This document shows positions 22,371 to 33,239 of a stretch of DNA of 64,000 nt, in pieces. The stretch lies in the NCBI GenBank assembly GCA_030248135.1, contig JASANC010002039.1:1-64000 (forward strand), in the 5' to 3' direction. The DNA is from Theristus sp. LFF4_11 (lineage: Eukaryota; Nematoda; Chromadorea; Monhysterida; Xyalidae). The notes beneath the pieces are model-generated. The model made no database searches, had not been told where the DNA came from, and worked only from the letters and a program-made list of their open reading frames with translations. The position numbers and the translations under genes were made by a program. The stretch's first letter is position 1. The number at the start of each line of letters is the position of its first letter.

Positions 22371-23230
22371 CAAAGTCCAGCTCCAGAGCAGTACCGTGGG
22401 CGAGGGGGGTGGGGGGGGGGTGGACCCCCCCAGAGCACCAGAGACCGTCGGGTGGGGGGCACCGTGCCACCCCCCTAAAACCGGGCACCCCCCCCCCATC
22501 GGACCCCCCCCTCGAAAATTTGGCCGACACCCCCCACGCCCCCATGAAATTTTGTCTGGCGGCGGACACCCCCCCCAGTACCGAAGACGAGGGGGGGTGG
22601 GAGGGGGGTACACCCAATACCGTGGGCGGGTGGGGGGGGGTACACCCCCCCAGAGCACCAGAGACCGTCGGGTGGGGGGGGTGGGGGGGGGGCACCGTGC
22701 CACCCCCCCCCTAACACCGGGCACCCCCCATCGGACCCCCCTAAAACCGGGCACCCCCCCCCCCATCGGCGGCCCCCCCTCGAAAATTTGGCCGACACCC
22801 CCCCCCACACCCCCCATGAAATTTTGTCTGGCCCTCTGGCGGAGACCCCCCCAAATTTTCTGCACACCCTAAAATTTTTTTCGAAAATCATGATTTTTCG
22901 TCTATAAAGTCCATAATTTTAGCTGAATATATGATAACTTGACCATCTTCATTGTAATTTCAAAGATTTTGCAGCAAAATTTAGCGTTTTTCCTTCAAAA
23001 TTTAAGCGAAAAAATATCATGGGGGGTAGGGGGGGTGGACCCCCCACAGAAAATTTTGAAAAAATGCACCCCCCCCCCATGGGACCCCCATGGGGGGGCC
23101 ACGTTACCATAGTTTGGACCCCCCCTCACTTTTTGGTCGGCACCCCCCCCCCCCCCCACGGTACGATACCCCCCTTCGAAAATTTTTTTGAGCCCACGGT
23201 ACTGCTCCAGACCAGAGTACTGGACTGATG
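22371..23230. mobile_element. G/C-tract foldback element with internal tandem units
   Basis: GTCCAG and CTCCAGAGCAGTACCGTGGG near 22375-22404 pair with CCCACGGTACTGCTCCAGAC and CTGGAC near 23194-23226. Between them, a unit of about 220 bp (AGAGCACCAGAGACCGTCGG through GAAATTTTGTCTGG) is repeated twice with many C-runs. Then comes the reverse complement of 6125-6345. Long proline/glycine reading frames here are by-products of the C- and G-runs. Confidence 0.8.
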
Positions 23231-23312
23231 GAAGCTTAGGCTTAGGCTAGGCTTAGGAACAGGTTTTGTTTAAGGTTAGCCTAAGGTTTGGTTTTTTGGT
23301 TTAGGTCCAATT
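23231..23312 (+). repeat. Degenerate TTAGGC tract
   Basis: Repeats of CTTAGG and GCTTAGG alternating with AGGTT blocks resemble the nematode telomere hexamer TTAGGC in degenerate form. Similar tracts lie near 7120, 8870 and 42880. Confidence 0.5.
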
Positions 23313-24258
23313 TAGCAATGTCCGAGAACATCCAATTGTGGAGCGTGAGCGTGAGTTAACTGGAGCGTAATATCATAAAACGTGGCAACCATAAGAAACA
23401 AAGTAGTTTTCAGCAACTTCGTATCAAGACCCAAACTACAATTACCGTAACCCATGGGACCAAATTTCCGACATAATGACATTTTCATGCCATCATGTGA
23501 ACGGTATCCATCATTCTAGTAGCTTTTCCTGGCAATAGAAGGACGTTTTTAAAAACATCGGCCCGAGACCCACTGCAAAATCCTGTTTAAAAAAGTTTAA
23601 AAAAATTCGAACCCTAATGTTGGACAGTGGCACCCACCGGTATAGTAAAAAAATTTCTGAGGGGACCACCACCACAACCTGATTTTTTTCGCTTTAAATT
23701 TTGAAGGAAAAACGCTAAATTTTGCTGCAAATTCTTTGAAATTACAGTGATGGATGTCAAGTTTATCATATATTCAGCTAACAGTGGCGACCAAATTCGA
23801 CCTTCCCCAGTACAGTACGGCCGAATAAATAAGGCAGTCCTTGTATTCTCATCAAGGCGGGATCTGTTGCAGACTAGGAGTTGCCTTTTTCAAGAATGCC
23901 AAGCTATTTCCCAATCGTGTGTGCTGTCATCTTCGGCACTGTCAATAATGCTTTGCTTTATTGCCTCCGCACGTTTTGGCTTTTTGTCAAGGTAAGGGGA
24001 TGGAGTGAAAAAAAACGCGTAGACAGTTATCACGCCACACAATAACGATATGAAAATTTGCTGATAAAGAACTGGAAAACTCAATGCCCATCATTAATGG
24101 ATTATTATTGCAGTGAATGTGATTCCAATCATAGGTGATTGTACTCAAAGCAAAATAGCTAGTTAACACAACAGTCAGTCAACAATCGAACTCAAACAAA
24201 ACGTTTCAATTCACAAAACAGTTGCGTCGTGACAAAAAAATTAAATGCAAAAACGCAA
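23313..24258. other. Intergenic region with repeat fragments
   Basis: Holds a fragment around 23610 (AAAAAATTCGAACCCTAAT, also inverse near 43213), a fragment of the G/C-tract repeat at 23685-23760, and at about 23811-23898 a block (CGGCCGAATAAATAAGG to CTAGGAGTTGCC) shared with an intron at 25823-25905. No gene is recognised. Confidence 0.55.
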
Positions 24259-26128
24259 ATGGCAATGCGCTACAATTGGCCGACGATCGTTGCATTTTTA
24301 TTGTCTGTTAAACGGTTATTATTAAGATTTTTTGTTGTTTCAAAATCTGATCTGATCTTCCGATTTTGTCGATTCTGCCGTTCTCAGTTGGGCCTTCTGC
24401 TCGGCTTCGTGGTGCCGATTCTGGTGCTGGGTAACTTTCACAAAATTCGTGAACAATTTCGAAGCATCTATCACGGCAGCAGTGAGCGAGCAGATACATT
24501 CGCTGGTAGTTTGGTTTTCTGCAATCGAAACTCAAATCTGATCGTCGAAATTGTTGTGTACACGGAACTTGTGTCTCGAAAATCGCCATTTTATACGATA
24601 GCAAACGATACACAGACGTGCTACGCACGACGTCACGGTTATCGATTGATTCATATTGATCCAGATCGATCAGAAACTGCCAGATACACTCGACTGTGCA
24701 ACCAAAAATCGGTGAGAATTTTTTTACATGACATTCTTCAACGAAGATCAAAAATGACCGTGTGCGTTGAGACTGCTTTTGGCTTTGAGAAAGGGGCGTG
24801 CGGATTTTTGCTTTTTCTCCTGTTTTGTTGAGATTCTTTACCCCCCCCCCCTCCTTCCCCAGTCATATTAAAAACTTTTATATACACTGCAGCAAATTAT
24901 ATTTTTCGTGGAAAACCAGGTATTTTTTCGAAAGCACTGCGCCATTGCTGAATTTCTTTCGTTCGAATCGCAACGACGAACAATAGAACAGTCAGCAAAC
25001 ATCACGACAACACACTGGGTGCTCGTTCTCGATGCTGATACAGGAGTCTTGAATCCGAACCACTGCATTGAAGAGTGAGCGGGAAATGTTGGACCACTTA
25101 AAGTCTTGTGGCGTGTTTCATTTCAGATGTTAAACTACTTGAAATTTATTGGCTTGTTTCATTTTTTTAATCCGTTCATACCACGCTGCTCTAAAAAAAT
25201 GTTTCGCCGATTCAGATACATCGACGACTCGGTAAACTTGGTATTCTACGAACGATTTTACAACTTTGAAATTGCCGCTGGTAATTATCTCATCAAAAAC
25301 ACTCCGTATTCAAGACGATTCTTGGTAAAATGGGCGCACTACGATCAGGCGGTTCAATCGACCGATCATTTCAAGAGCTACGACCAAGGAGCTCTGCATC
25401 TGTTGCTTCTGGACGAGCTGTTTGTGGGGCGTGACAAATTGGTGCTAGAACAAGAAAGATGCGAAAAAATGTGGTAAAAATTAGTGCTTCTTGGTTTTGT
25501 TTTCTTGGAGAATATTGTGAAAGAAAAGCAATGAAACAAATGAAGCAAGCATGAAAAAAATAACATTGACCTGGTATTAGACGCCACACAGGCGCTCTTC
25601 GCAGTCAATGCGTGAATATTTCGCGTTTGTCACCTGCTGTCGAGTGACGCTTGGCGCGCGACGCCAGTTTCAACCGTACGTCAAACTGCTTCGGCGCGGT
25701 CACGCGTGGGTGATCGACAAACAAGTGACCAGGAATCGATGGTGCTTGCAAATGTTCATGATACACGACTGGAAGCTGCCGACGGAGACGAAACGCGCCG
25801 ACTTCTATTTTTTGGTTGGCACAGTATGGCCGAATAAATAAGGCTAAGGCGCTCCTTGTTGTCTCAGTCGCCGACCTAGGAGTTGTCTTTTCAAGAAGCG
25901 AACGTGTTTTCGTTTCAGCGAGCGCCCGCTGGCGACGGCGAATGTGCCGAAAGCAGCTCTGCACCGTGGCCACATCGTCCGGAGAACCGGATTTCATGTG
26001 ACGAAATGAAAACGATATTGACGGCTGAGGAACGGAGATCGCAGAGGAGTCGGGAACTAAAACTGGCTTGGCTTGTACCGTACTTGACGCAACCGGACGC
26101 TGCTGATTGTTGGCCGTATTGTGCTTGA
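24259..26128 (+). CDS. DUF273 family glycosyltransferase-like membrane protein
   Basis: Five exons: 24259-24711, 24920-25074, 25216-25473, 25592-25814, 25919-26128, giving 432 residues in one frame. The N-terminus has a hydrophobic segment (LGLLLGFVVPILVLG) that fits a type II signal anchor. The rest follows the nematode-expanded DUF273 pattern: FFRKHCAIAEFLS, HWVLVLDADTGVLNP (a DxD-type motif), IEEYIDDSVNLVFYERF, KNTPYSRRFLVKWA, YDQGALHLLLLDE, C-x3-W and FAFVTCCRVTLG. By family knowledge these are Golgi-type, nucleotide-sugar-dependent transferases; the substrate is unknown. The exon 4 acceptor was set at 25591 because it keeps the conserved C-x3-W region in frame. Part of exon 1 (from GTTAAACGG to CTCAG) could be a retained in-frame intron. 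The gene is convergent with the GPCR. Confidence 0.85.
25823..25905 (+). repeat. Dispersed repeat inside the last DUF273-gene intron
   Basis: GTATGGCCGAATAAATAAGG through CTAGGAGTTGTC matches 23811-23898 with a few differences. It fills most of the 104-bp intron. Confidence 0.7.
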
Positions 26129-26435
26129 ACATGGTTGTATGTTTGTTTGAAAGGTTTGATGTTAAAGTTGGAATGCTTTCTAATGGTTCGTGTAGTTATC
26201 AAACGTTTTTATTGACATTTTTAATGTTCGATAAGTGATAAATCAACATTAGAGAATGAAATAATTATTATGAATGCGTAAACTTGATTGACCCAAGTGG
26301 AGCTCCGTTGGTATCTGAATCTGTTTGGAATCGTGCTGAATAAGTCGACAAGAAACAGAGTGCGTTTGTCATGGGTATATAGCTATATACAGTCCAGGTA
26401 CACGAGAAAAAACGAGAAGAAAACGAAGCCATTTT
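26129..26435. other. 3' spacer between two convergent genes
   Basis: About 300 bp separate the stop codons of the DUF273 gene (+) and the GPCR gene (-). A minus-strand AATAAA-type signal (TTTATT near 26208) may serve the GPCR. Nothing else is recognised. Confidence 0.5.
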
Positions 26436-29273
26436 TCAAAAATTGTCCAGTACGAGTTGGCGTGGAATGGAGCTTCGTGCGCATCCATTAGCATTTGATG
26501 GTCGGTTTTCTATGTGCCCATTGTCCATGCGTAAAAGTCGCTCATTAACGGCGGACATTCGTTTGTTGGACGATAACAGTGTTGTTTTGGTGGTGGCATC
26601 GCGTTGCGCCGCCGCCAACCTTGAATCCTTCCGTCGAAGACCGAACAGCGCCGCGGTTTTCCGTCGGAAATGCTGCGACGAGGTGCAGAAGAGGAAGAAA
26701 TTCGCCGTTTTACCGCAGATCACTAGCGAATTGCAGACGATTGCTGAAATTCACACACATACGCACACAGCGACGATTGAAAACTTTAAAGCAACTGTAT
26801 TTCATAAGTGTCAGTTTGGTCGTTGGGTGAGAAGCGTTGCTGCGAAAACGAACCAAGTTTCACATAGAGCAGTCGCTGCGCAAAGGACGGTCGTATGAGT
26901 CGGTACACCTGCAGCACAGCCGACGGCAGCATGGTCAGCGTGACGCAACTGACAATCGTCACCACCATCACCGTCAGCCGGTGCTCGTAGCCGCTGCTGC
27001 CGCTCCCGGCCGCCGCAGTCGTCCGCCTCAGACCGTCGGTACTCTTTTGTCGTTTCGCGCTTTGCGGTGTTTTTGAATTCGTGGCGCCTCCGTTCGCGCG
27101 ATGACCATTCGCCACTTCTACGACGGCGAACGAGCAACTCCGGTGGCCCTTTTCACTGACGATCGCCTGGCCATTGATTTTGCCAGAATCGTTGTTCGTA
27201 CTGCGCTTGTGCTCGTTCGGCAACAGTGGCTTCTTGCTGTTTGTGTCGTTGGCCAGTGCCGCTGTTGTCTGGCCATTCTGCTGGACACTGCTGTTGCGGT
27301 GGTTGTGACTGCCGAGGTTGTTGGCAGGGTGATGGTGATGAGCCAACTGACGTTTTTGACGAAATACACCGGCCAACAAGGCGCAATTCAGAATCACCAA
27401 TGACACAATCGGCACCATTACCTGAGAAGGTGGACCAGTTACATGTTACAGTTTTATGTTACATTATAATTTATGTTTTATAACTGACATGTTTGTTAGC
27501 TTTGATGTTTTTAATATGGCCTATTTTTTTAAGGAGAATGGGGAATGTTGGTAAAAAGTATGTTTGGTTTTTTGAAAATGGGAGGAGAAAAATGAATTTT
27601 GGTGTTTTGGGGGTTTTAGGACAATACATGTTTTGTTGATACTGTAACATGAAACAAAATTCAAAATCACTTAATTCTTTACAAAGTATATCGATAATGC
27701 TGCAAGTTAAAAGTGTTTTGGTCATAGGTTTCAATGAATTGTTCTAAACAATGTTTTAATTTAATGTTGCACGTTGCTTTTAGTCTAATCTAATCAGCAG
27801 AGTTTCAAGTTCTTTCTCGTTAAATGTTCTACCTTTCAATGCAGAAATTTAATGTCCATATTAATGTTCGTTTCTTATATTTAGTTTTTCAGAGGATCAT
27901 TCCGTTTTTTCATATACCAACTTGGAACACAATCTGCAGCACAACACTGACGGCGGCGTATCGTGGCCAGCGCACCGACAGTCGTGCCACACTGCGATTG
28001 GTGCCGTTCAGCGGTTCAACGTATCGATGATTTTGAATGTGCAAATTAGCAGTCAAGAGGCAGCTAGCACCGATGATCGTCAACATGAGCATCAGTGTGC
28101 GCCGATGTGTCCAGTAGATGCGCACGTGCAGTGGCAGCATGATTGCCATCAGACGCTCTACGCTCACTGCTACTGCGAACCTGCAACGAACGGCGACCGT
28201 TTGTATTTTAACAGCACACAGCCGCGTTGTGGCGGCGCGTAAAGGTGCATTCATGAAGCAGTACAGTGTATTTAGTGACTGCATGAGCATGGCTATGTTT
28301 TAATACAGTTATGCGTCACTAAATCATGTTTCATGAATGCCGCTTCAGACTTTTGTATCTGTGGTCGGGCAATCAAGTCCCATCGAGGGTGTGTACGCAC
28401 TAAATTGTAGATATAACTCGGATGTGCGCGCCCTACTTGACGTCACTCTCTGTACGCTTTTCTCGGTTATCCCAACGTCACCAAAATTATTGTTTTTGTT
28501 CGTTCGTTCATTCGTTCGTGTACAAACAAACAAATCACCGAAACATGCAAAAATCGTAAAAACTTCTGCTCCCAGCAACTAACTACTAGACGCCGACTGA
28601 CTGAATGCGTCGACACAGAACGTCCAACGAAAACGCGGCCAATCAGCTACTTTTATGAACCGCAAATTTGCTCATAAGTCAATTGGATACAGCCTGATTC
28701 TGCTAACCAACTGGAGGCCGTTGAGAACCAGTTCGCGAACGCGTATAGATGATCTTTCAGGTAGATTTGGTACGAAATGACCGACTGCCTTGACCACCAG
28801 CTGAGTGTTTCAATGTTATTCGGCAGCATCGACAACAGGAACGCTAAATCGGCAAGTGCCATTGAAGCGAGCAGATAGTTCGACCGGGCTCGCATTTCCT
28901 GAAAGCATACTTTTCTTGAAAATTGCTTGTTGAATTTAGTGACTGAGACAGATCCATCCTTCCAGGGTGATTGGCCAGGGGGTGATTGGCTAAATTTCAT
29001 GCGAGAGGAGCGAGTCATACATAGCGTCTCACTAAAGCGGCATTCATAAGCAGTTTTAACATGGCTGCGGCAAACGTCGTGGCGGCTTTTAGTCAACGGT
29101 GGCGTACATCTAAAGTATCTCTAGTAACAGCCAACCTTGCTGAAGAGCACAACTAAATTGATACAGTTGCCAAGGACGCCGAGCACGAACAGCACCCCGA
29201 AGATGTAGTGGTTGAAGAGCGCACGAAACGCCAGGAATTCCTGCAACTCCGGTGGCAGCTTTGGTGGTGCCAT
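26436..29273 (-). CDS. Rhodopsin-class GPCR, neuropeptide-receptor type, orphan
   Basis: Five exons 5' to 3': 29136-29273, 28708-28898, 27922-28180, 26854-27421, 26436-26743, giving 487 residues. TM1 has GVLGNCINLV, TM2 SNYLLASMALADLAF, TM3 ends VSVERLMAIMLPL in place of the canonical DRY, TM5 is VPIVSLVILNCALLAG, TM6 is VMVVTIVSCVTLTMLP and TM7 is IVCNSLVICGKTANFF, where NPxxY would be expected. Helix 8 follows (SSQHFRRK). Intracellular loop 3 is long (about 125 residues) and rich in His, Asn, Gln and Ser. The ERxxAIxLPL motif and the SS-HFRRK tail fit FMRFamide-like peptide receptors, but this is family-level inference; no ligand can be named. A MITE sits in the intron between exons 2 and 3. 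Confidence 0.93.
28243..28350. mobile_element. Short palindromic MITE ending GCATTCATGAAG
   Basis: GCATTCATGAAGCAGT at the left mirrors GTTTCATGAATGCCGC at the right, with TTTAGTGAC and GTCACTAAA inside. It belongs to the same family as 51613-51695. A related fragment lies near 29025-29060. It lies in a GPCR intron. Confidence 0.75.
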
Positions 29274-30917
29274 GTTTTATGTTCTATCTGTTTTTTTGTT
29301 GTTGGAATAATTTCAATAATCACGGTTCTGAAGTGAAAAGTTTTTTTTATTTTGGACTTCAATTCGTACTAACGGCATACGACTAAAATATGGATCAAAA
29401 GGCGCATGAAAACTCAAAGAAAATGCTGCATGGTGGAAGTCATACATAATCTGCTATTTTGCTGCGCCATTTTTTGCTTGGTGAAAAAAACAACGTTGAC
29501 GTGACTTGGTGTTATTCATCAAGGATATAAAAAAGAAATAAATAGTTTACAGCCTCAAAGGGACCGGCCGACTACTGCATTTAAGGCAAGCTTGCCATGT
29601 AGTTGACTTTGCCATTTCTTTCAGCGAATCAACGAGCTGAGATACATTTTAAAAGAAAAAAATTTTGAAAACTTCGGACTTGAAATCAACCGGGCCTCTC
29701 GCCCGTCCCGTAACAAGCGGTACCTGCCGCAACGTATCAAATGAATAATCAAGCAGCCGCCAAAAGTGGCGGAAACAAAAATTGGCGGATATAAGCACAT
29801 CAGATCAAATGACTATATGGTGGCAAAAAACGAGCTCAATACACATTTATTTATTTACACTTCCTAAAATACAGATTTCCCAAGGGATTTTCGGTGCGCA
29901 AGTTATGTTGAGCTTCAGGTTTTTTTAGAAGATGCGACTTCAATAATCAACCGCGCGTGAAAAGCGCAATAAAATGAAGCTTCTTTCGAATCGGTGCGAA
30001 GTCAAGCCACAGAATTCTTGAATGTTTCTTAGCTTAGTTCTCAATGCATGCCAATCTAAACTTTGCGAATTACGTCACAACACGTTTGTTTGCACTCTCT
30101 ATTTCGATTTGCACCCACGCGTTTTTGTTTGTCTGTGAACCGAATTTAGAACCTGTCGGGGTGGGGTACAAGTGACAAGTTATGGACACATTGCACAAAA
30201 TTGAATCATTGTTTTTGTGTCGCAAAACCTTGCTGAGCAATCGCTCGCAGCACTGCAGAGACAATCATGAGCTTGCTGACTTTGAATTTTTTTCAATGTG
30301 CTTCAATAAATAGCAGCAATGATAGACAAAACAAGAAAAACGATCATGCGACTGCAATGGGAACATGACATACAATGTATCCTAGAAATTTATTCCTTGC
30401 AATTTTTTAAATGCAATAATACGTCTCGGGAAAGTATCAATCGTCTCTGAACCACGAACCATATGGGTAGGTTTTTACGTGTTGAAAAGCGTTACGATTC
30501 TGCAATTACACTAGATCAGACACTTTTATTTTTATTATGAACGTAGCGTAGAAAGGACACATGCACAAACGACAACTTGGTACCTGTAACTTGAGAATGT
30601 GAGGTTCCCAAACTCCTTGTGGCAAGACGCCACCAATAAAAACCTGAAAAGCTAAAATCATGCTTTTCAGATTCCGCTTTTCTTCTCTGAACTGTTGTGA
30701 GCTCAAGAAAATCGTTGCCTTCAAAACATTCTGTTCATGGTTTTATTTTAGACACTGAACATCAGCCAAGCCGATTATATTTACTGACACACGTCAAGCC
30801 TTTCCACTTTAAAAATAGCAACTGTATTACTGTAGTGTCCTAAAAATACAAACGAAGTCAATAAGAGACCGCTTTATGCTGCTCTACATTTCAACTACAT
30901 AGCACATTTTAGGGTTG
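29274..30917. other. Intergenic region, no gene recognised
   Basis: Upstream of the GPCR start. Only short frames are present and no conserved domain or splice-consistent exon chain was found. Confidence 0.5.
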
Positions 30918-32018
30918 TACAGAGTGAGCCAAAAAAAGGTTCCAATTCTAAAATGCTCTCACTATTTTGTGCTGAAGTGTTTCGAGCTGAAAATTGGAAC
31001 ACTATTAGGAAACATTTGGAGGTTTTTTTGACTAAATTTTTGTCACGGTATGTTGTCCCTGTCACTCACTACAGCAAAATATCTGGAAAATATGAAAAAT
31101 CGACAAATGTTGTAAAATGCAGAGGGTTGATTTAGCTGTAACAAAAATCAAAGGATGAACGTTGGTGACAACCCGAGTGTTCACAACACAAAAAAATATG
31201 AAAAAACCAATATGCACAAACAGCAGCTTGAAAATTCCGAATGCCGAATTGCATTTGAACAGTCTTTGATCACCCTGATGTTTCACTTCGAGTCTGAGCG
31301 TGCGTGAGCGGTTCTGCTCAGAACAAATGCAAATTTAACTTTCCAGAAGCAACTTGTTTTTTCCTTTTTTTTAATTCACACAATTTGCCACTCTGATATT
31401 TTCACCACAGCAGACAAGTTGTTTTCTGCAGTGAAAGACGCAATTCCATTCTCAGTCTTTGCTGCCATCATGGTTAAGTGTGACGGCAGAGCAGCGAGTC
31501 TGGTCTGCCAATTGGTGGGAACATGCGGATAACTTTTCAACAGTGGTTCGGAAATTTCGTACAAAATTCAATTTGACCCCGCGTGACGATGCATCAGTTC
31601 GGAAATCAGTTTATGAGCAAGATAAACAGTGAGATTATGGATAACCATTGTTTTTTCGTCAAAAAATTGCTATTTTTTGAAAATTACACTGTAAAAGTGA
31701 ACTGATACGTGTAAACAAAAAAAATTAAATCACAAAAAACCTCCCAAAGTGTTCTAACAGTGTACAAAAATTTTCAGCTATGAGGTCCCTTTGTTACAGC
31801 TAAATCCTCCCTTTGTATTTCACAACATTTATCGATTTTTCATGTTTTTCAGATATTCTGCTGTAGTGAGTGATAGGGGCAACATACCGTAACAAAAATT
31901 TGGTCAGAAAAACCTCCAAATGTTTTCTAATAGTGTTCCAATTTTCAGCTCGAAACACCTCAGCACAAGCTAGTGAGAGAGTTTTAGAATTGGAACCTTT
32001 TTTTTGGCTCACCCTGTA
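30918..32018. mobile_element. Mariner-type non-autonomous element, 1.1 kb
   Basis: TA-flanked ends TACAGAGTGAGCCAAAAAAA (left) and the complement of TACAGGGTGAGCCAAAAAAA (right), typical of mariner elements. The arms are about 230 bp and include ACATTTGGAGGTTTTT and AATTGGAACACTATTAG. The centre has no transposase frame. Confidence 0.88.
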
Positions 32019-32166
32019 TAACATCAAAGCACAGAAACACCCTGATTGAACATTATTCACCGACAAGACGCGCCTTGAAATTTTCAAATATAAAATTTTC
32101 AAACTAACATGACACTGACTTCTAATGAGAATGGTTTCCATATGCATGGTTATAAAACAGAGTTTT

Positions 32167-33141
32167 ATTATCTAAAAATGCGGGAGACGCATATAAAAGG
32201 AGGAATATGGCCTTGTGTAAGCAGTGAAAGACTTGGCTCGACAACGCTTTTCAAGTCTCTGATGTGGTACACACGGATACAAGTACATAAGAGTTATATT
32301 TTTGCGCCGCGTTTGTTGTTTAAAAGCTTGCTGAAAAGCGTAAAAACTTTGAAGTTATTTTTCAGTTGTCCTCTTCAGTTTAGTCTAAAATCACACCATG
32401 TGCGAAATTCTGTAAATTCTGTGCAAAAGCAGAAACATCAGAAATTGCAAAATATTGCTGCATGTAGCTTTATCGTTGTTGTTGTTGTTGTTGTTTTGTT
32501 GGGATTTTTAGGCGATGTTTTTAGCCAGGGCTAACCCAGAGAAGCGTACAGAACGCCATTGAGTAGGGCGCCCATCGAGTTTTCTCTGTCATTAAGTGCC
32601 TACATACCCCTCGGCGGGGCTCGATCCCCCGAGCGCACAGACTGTAGTCTAACGCACTACCACCAGGCCACGAGGGTGACAATTGTTGTTGTTGCTAACG
32701 TACGCACCGCTGTGCATACAGCAGCACCAGTGCAAAAAGTGTTGTCTTCCGTTGATTTTCACCCTTTTTACCAAACTCTTGTGACAGGATAAACCGGTGA
32801 GTCATTGCCACAGAAGGAGACCTTGCGTTCCCCAACGCCTCTGCGATACACTTTGTGCAAACCAGTGTCAGCGATCTAAAGTCTGATGGTTATTTTAGTG
32901 GTTTTAGTGGTCGCTAAATGCTAGAAATAAAGCAAATGTGAAAGTTTATTTGTCTACAATGTGCGAGGGTTGCCACTTGCAACGGAAATAAAGAATAAAC
33001 GGCGCAAAAATATGACCCTTATGTACTTGTATCCGTGTGTACCACATCAGAGACTTGAAAAGCGTTGTCGAGCCAAGTCTTTCACTGCTTACACAAGGCC
33101 ATATTCCTCCTTTTATATGCGTCTCCCGCATTTTTAGATAA
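32167..33141. mobile_element. Foldback element, copy 3, carrying a SINE
   Basis: Same ends as 90-1112 and 9862-10887. The interior has lost the part equivalent to about 235-475 of copy 1 and has gained a SINE at 32475-32681. On the right it is followed by the shared flank and a satellite array. Confidence 0.85.
32475..32681 (-). mobile_element. tRNA-derived SINE inserted in foldback copy 3
   Basis: On the minus strand it starts with GGCCTGGTGGTAGTGCG (A box) and has GGGGATCGAGCCCCG (B box), then the body GACAGAGAAAACTCGATGGG, ending in an (AAC)n tail. It is flanked by GTTGTTGTT on both sides. It matches 58793-58972. Foldback copies 1 and 2 lack it at the same position. Confidence 0.9.
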
Positions 33142-33239
33142 TATTCTGACTTTTACATAAGCCCCGAAGGTCGGACCAAAATCACAATACGTTGGTCACA
33201 CATTCTTCTAAACCCCGGACAACTCAGGTTATTCATTTT
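33142..33239 (+). repeat. Flank between foldback copy 3 and the satellite array
   Basis: Reverse complement of 1-89, beginning ATTCTGACTTTTACATAAGC and ending near AACTCAGGTT. Confidence 0.8.

Noticed and set aside
22237..22891. Proline/glycine-rich frames of 100-209 codons on both strands
   Set aside because: They are translations of C- and G-runs in a repeat. Frames open on both strands and change with run length.
26443..27403. Plus-strand frames opposite the GPCR exons
   Set aside because: Shadows of the GC-rich minus-strand exons. The minus strand gives a seven-TM protein with consistent splice phases.
31800..32147. Minus-strand frame starting in YRVSQKKG-like sequence
   Set aside because: It is the translation of a mariner-type terminal repeat.
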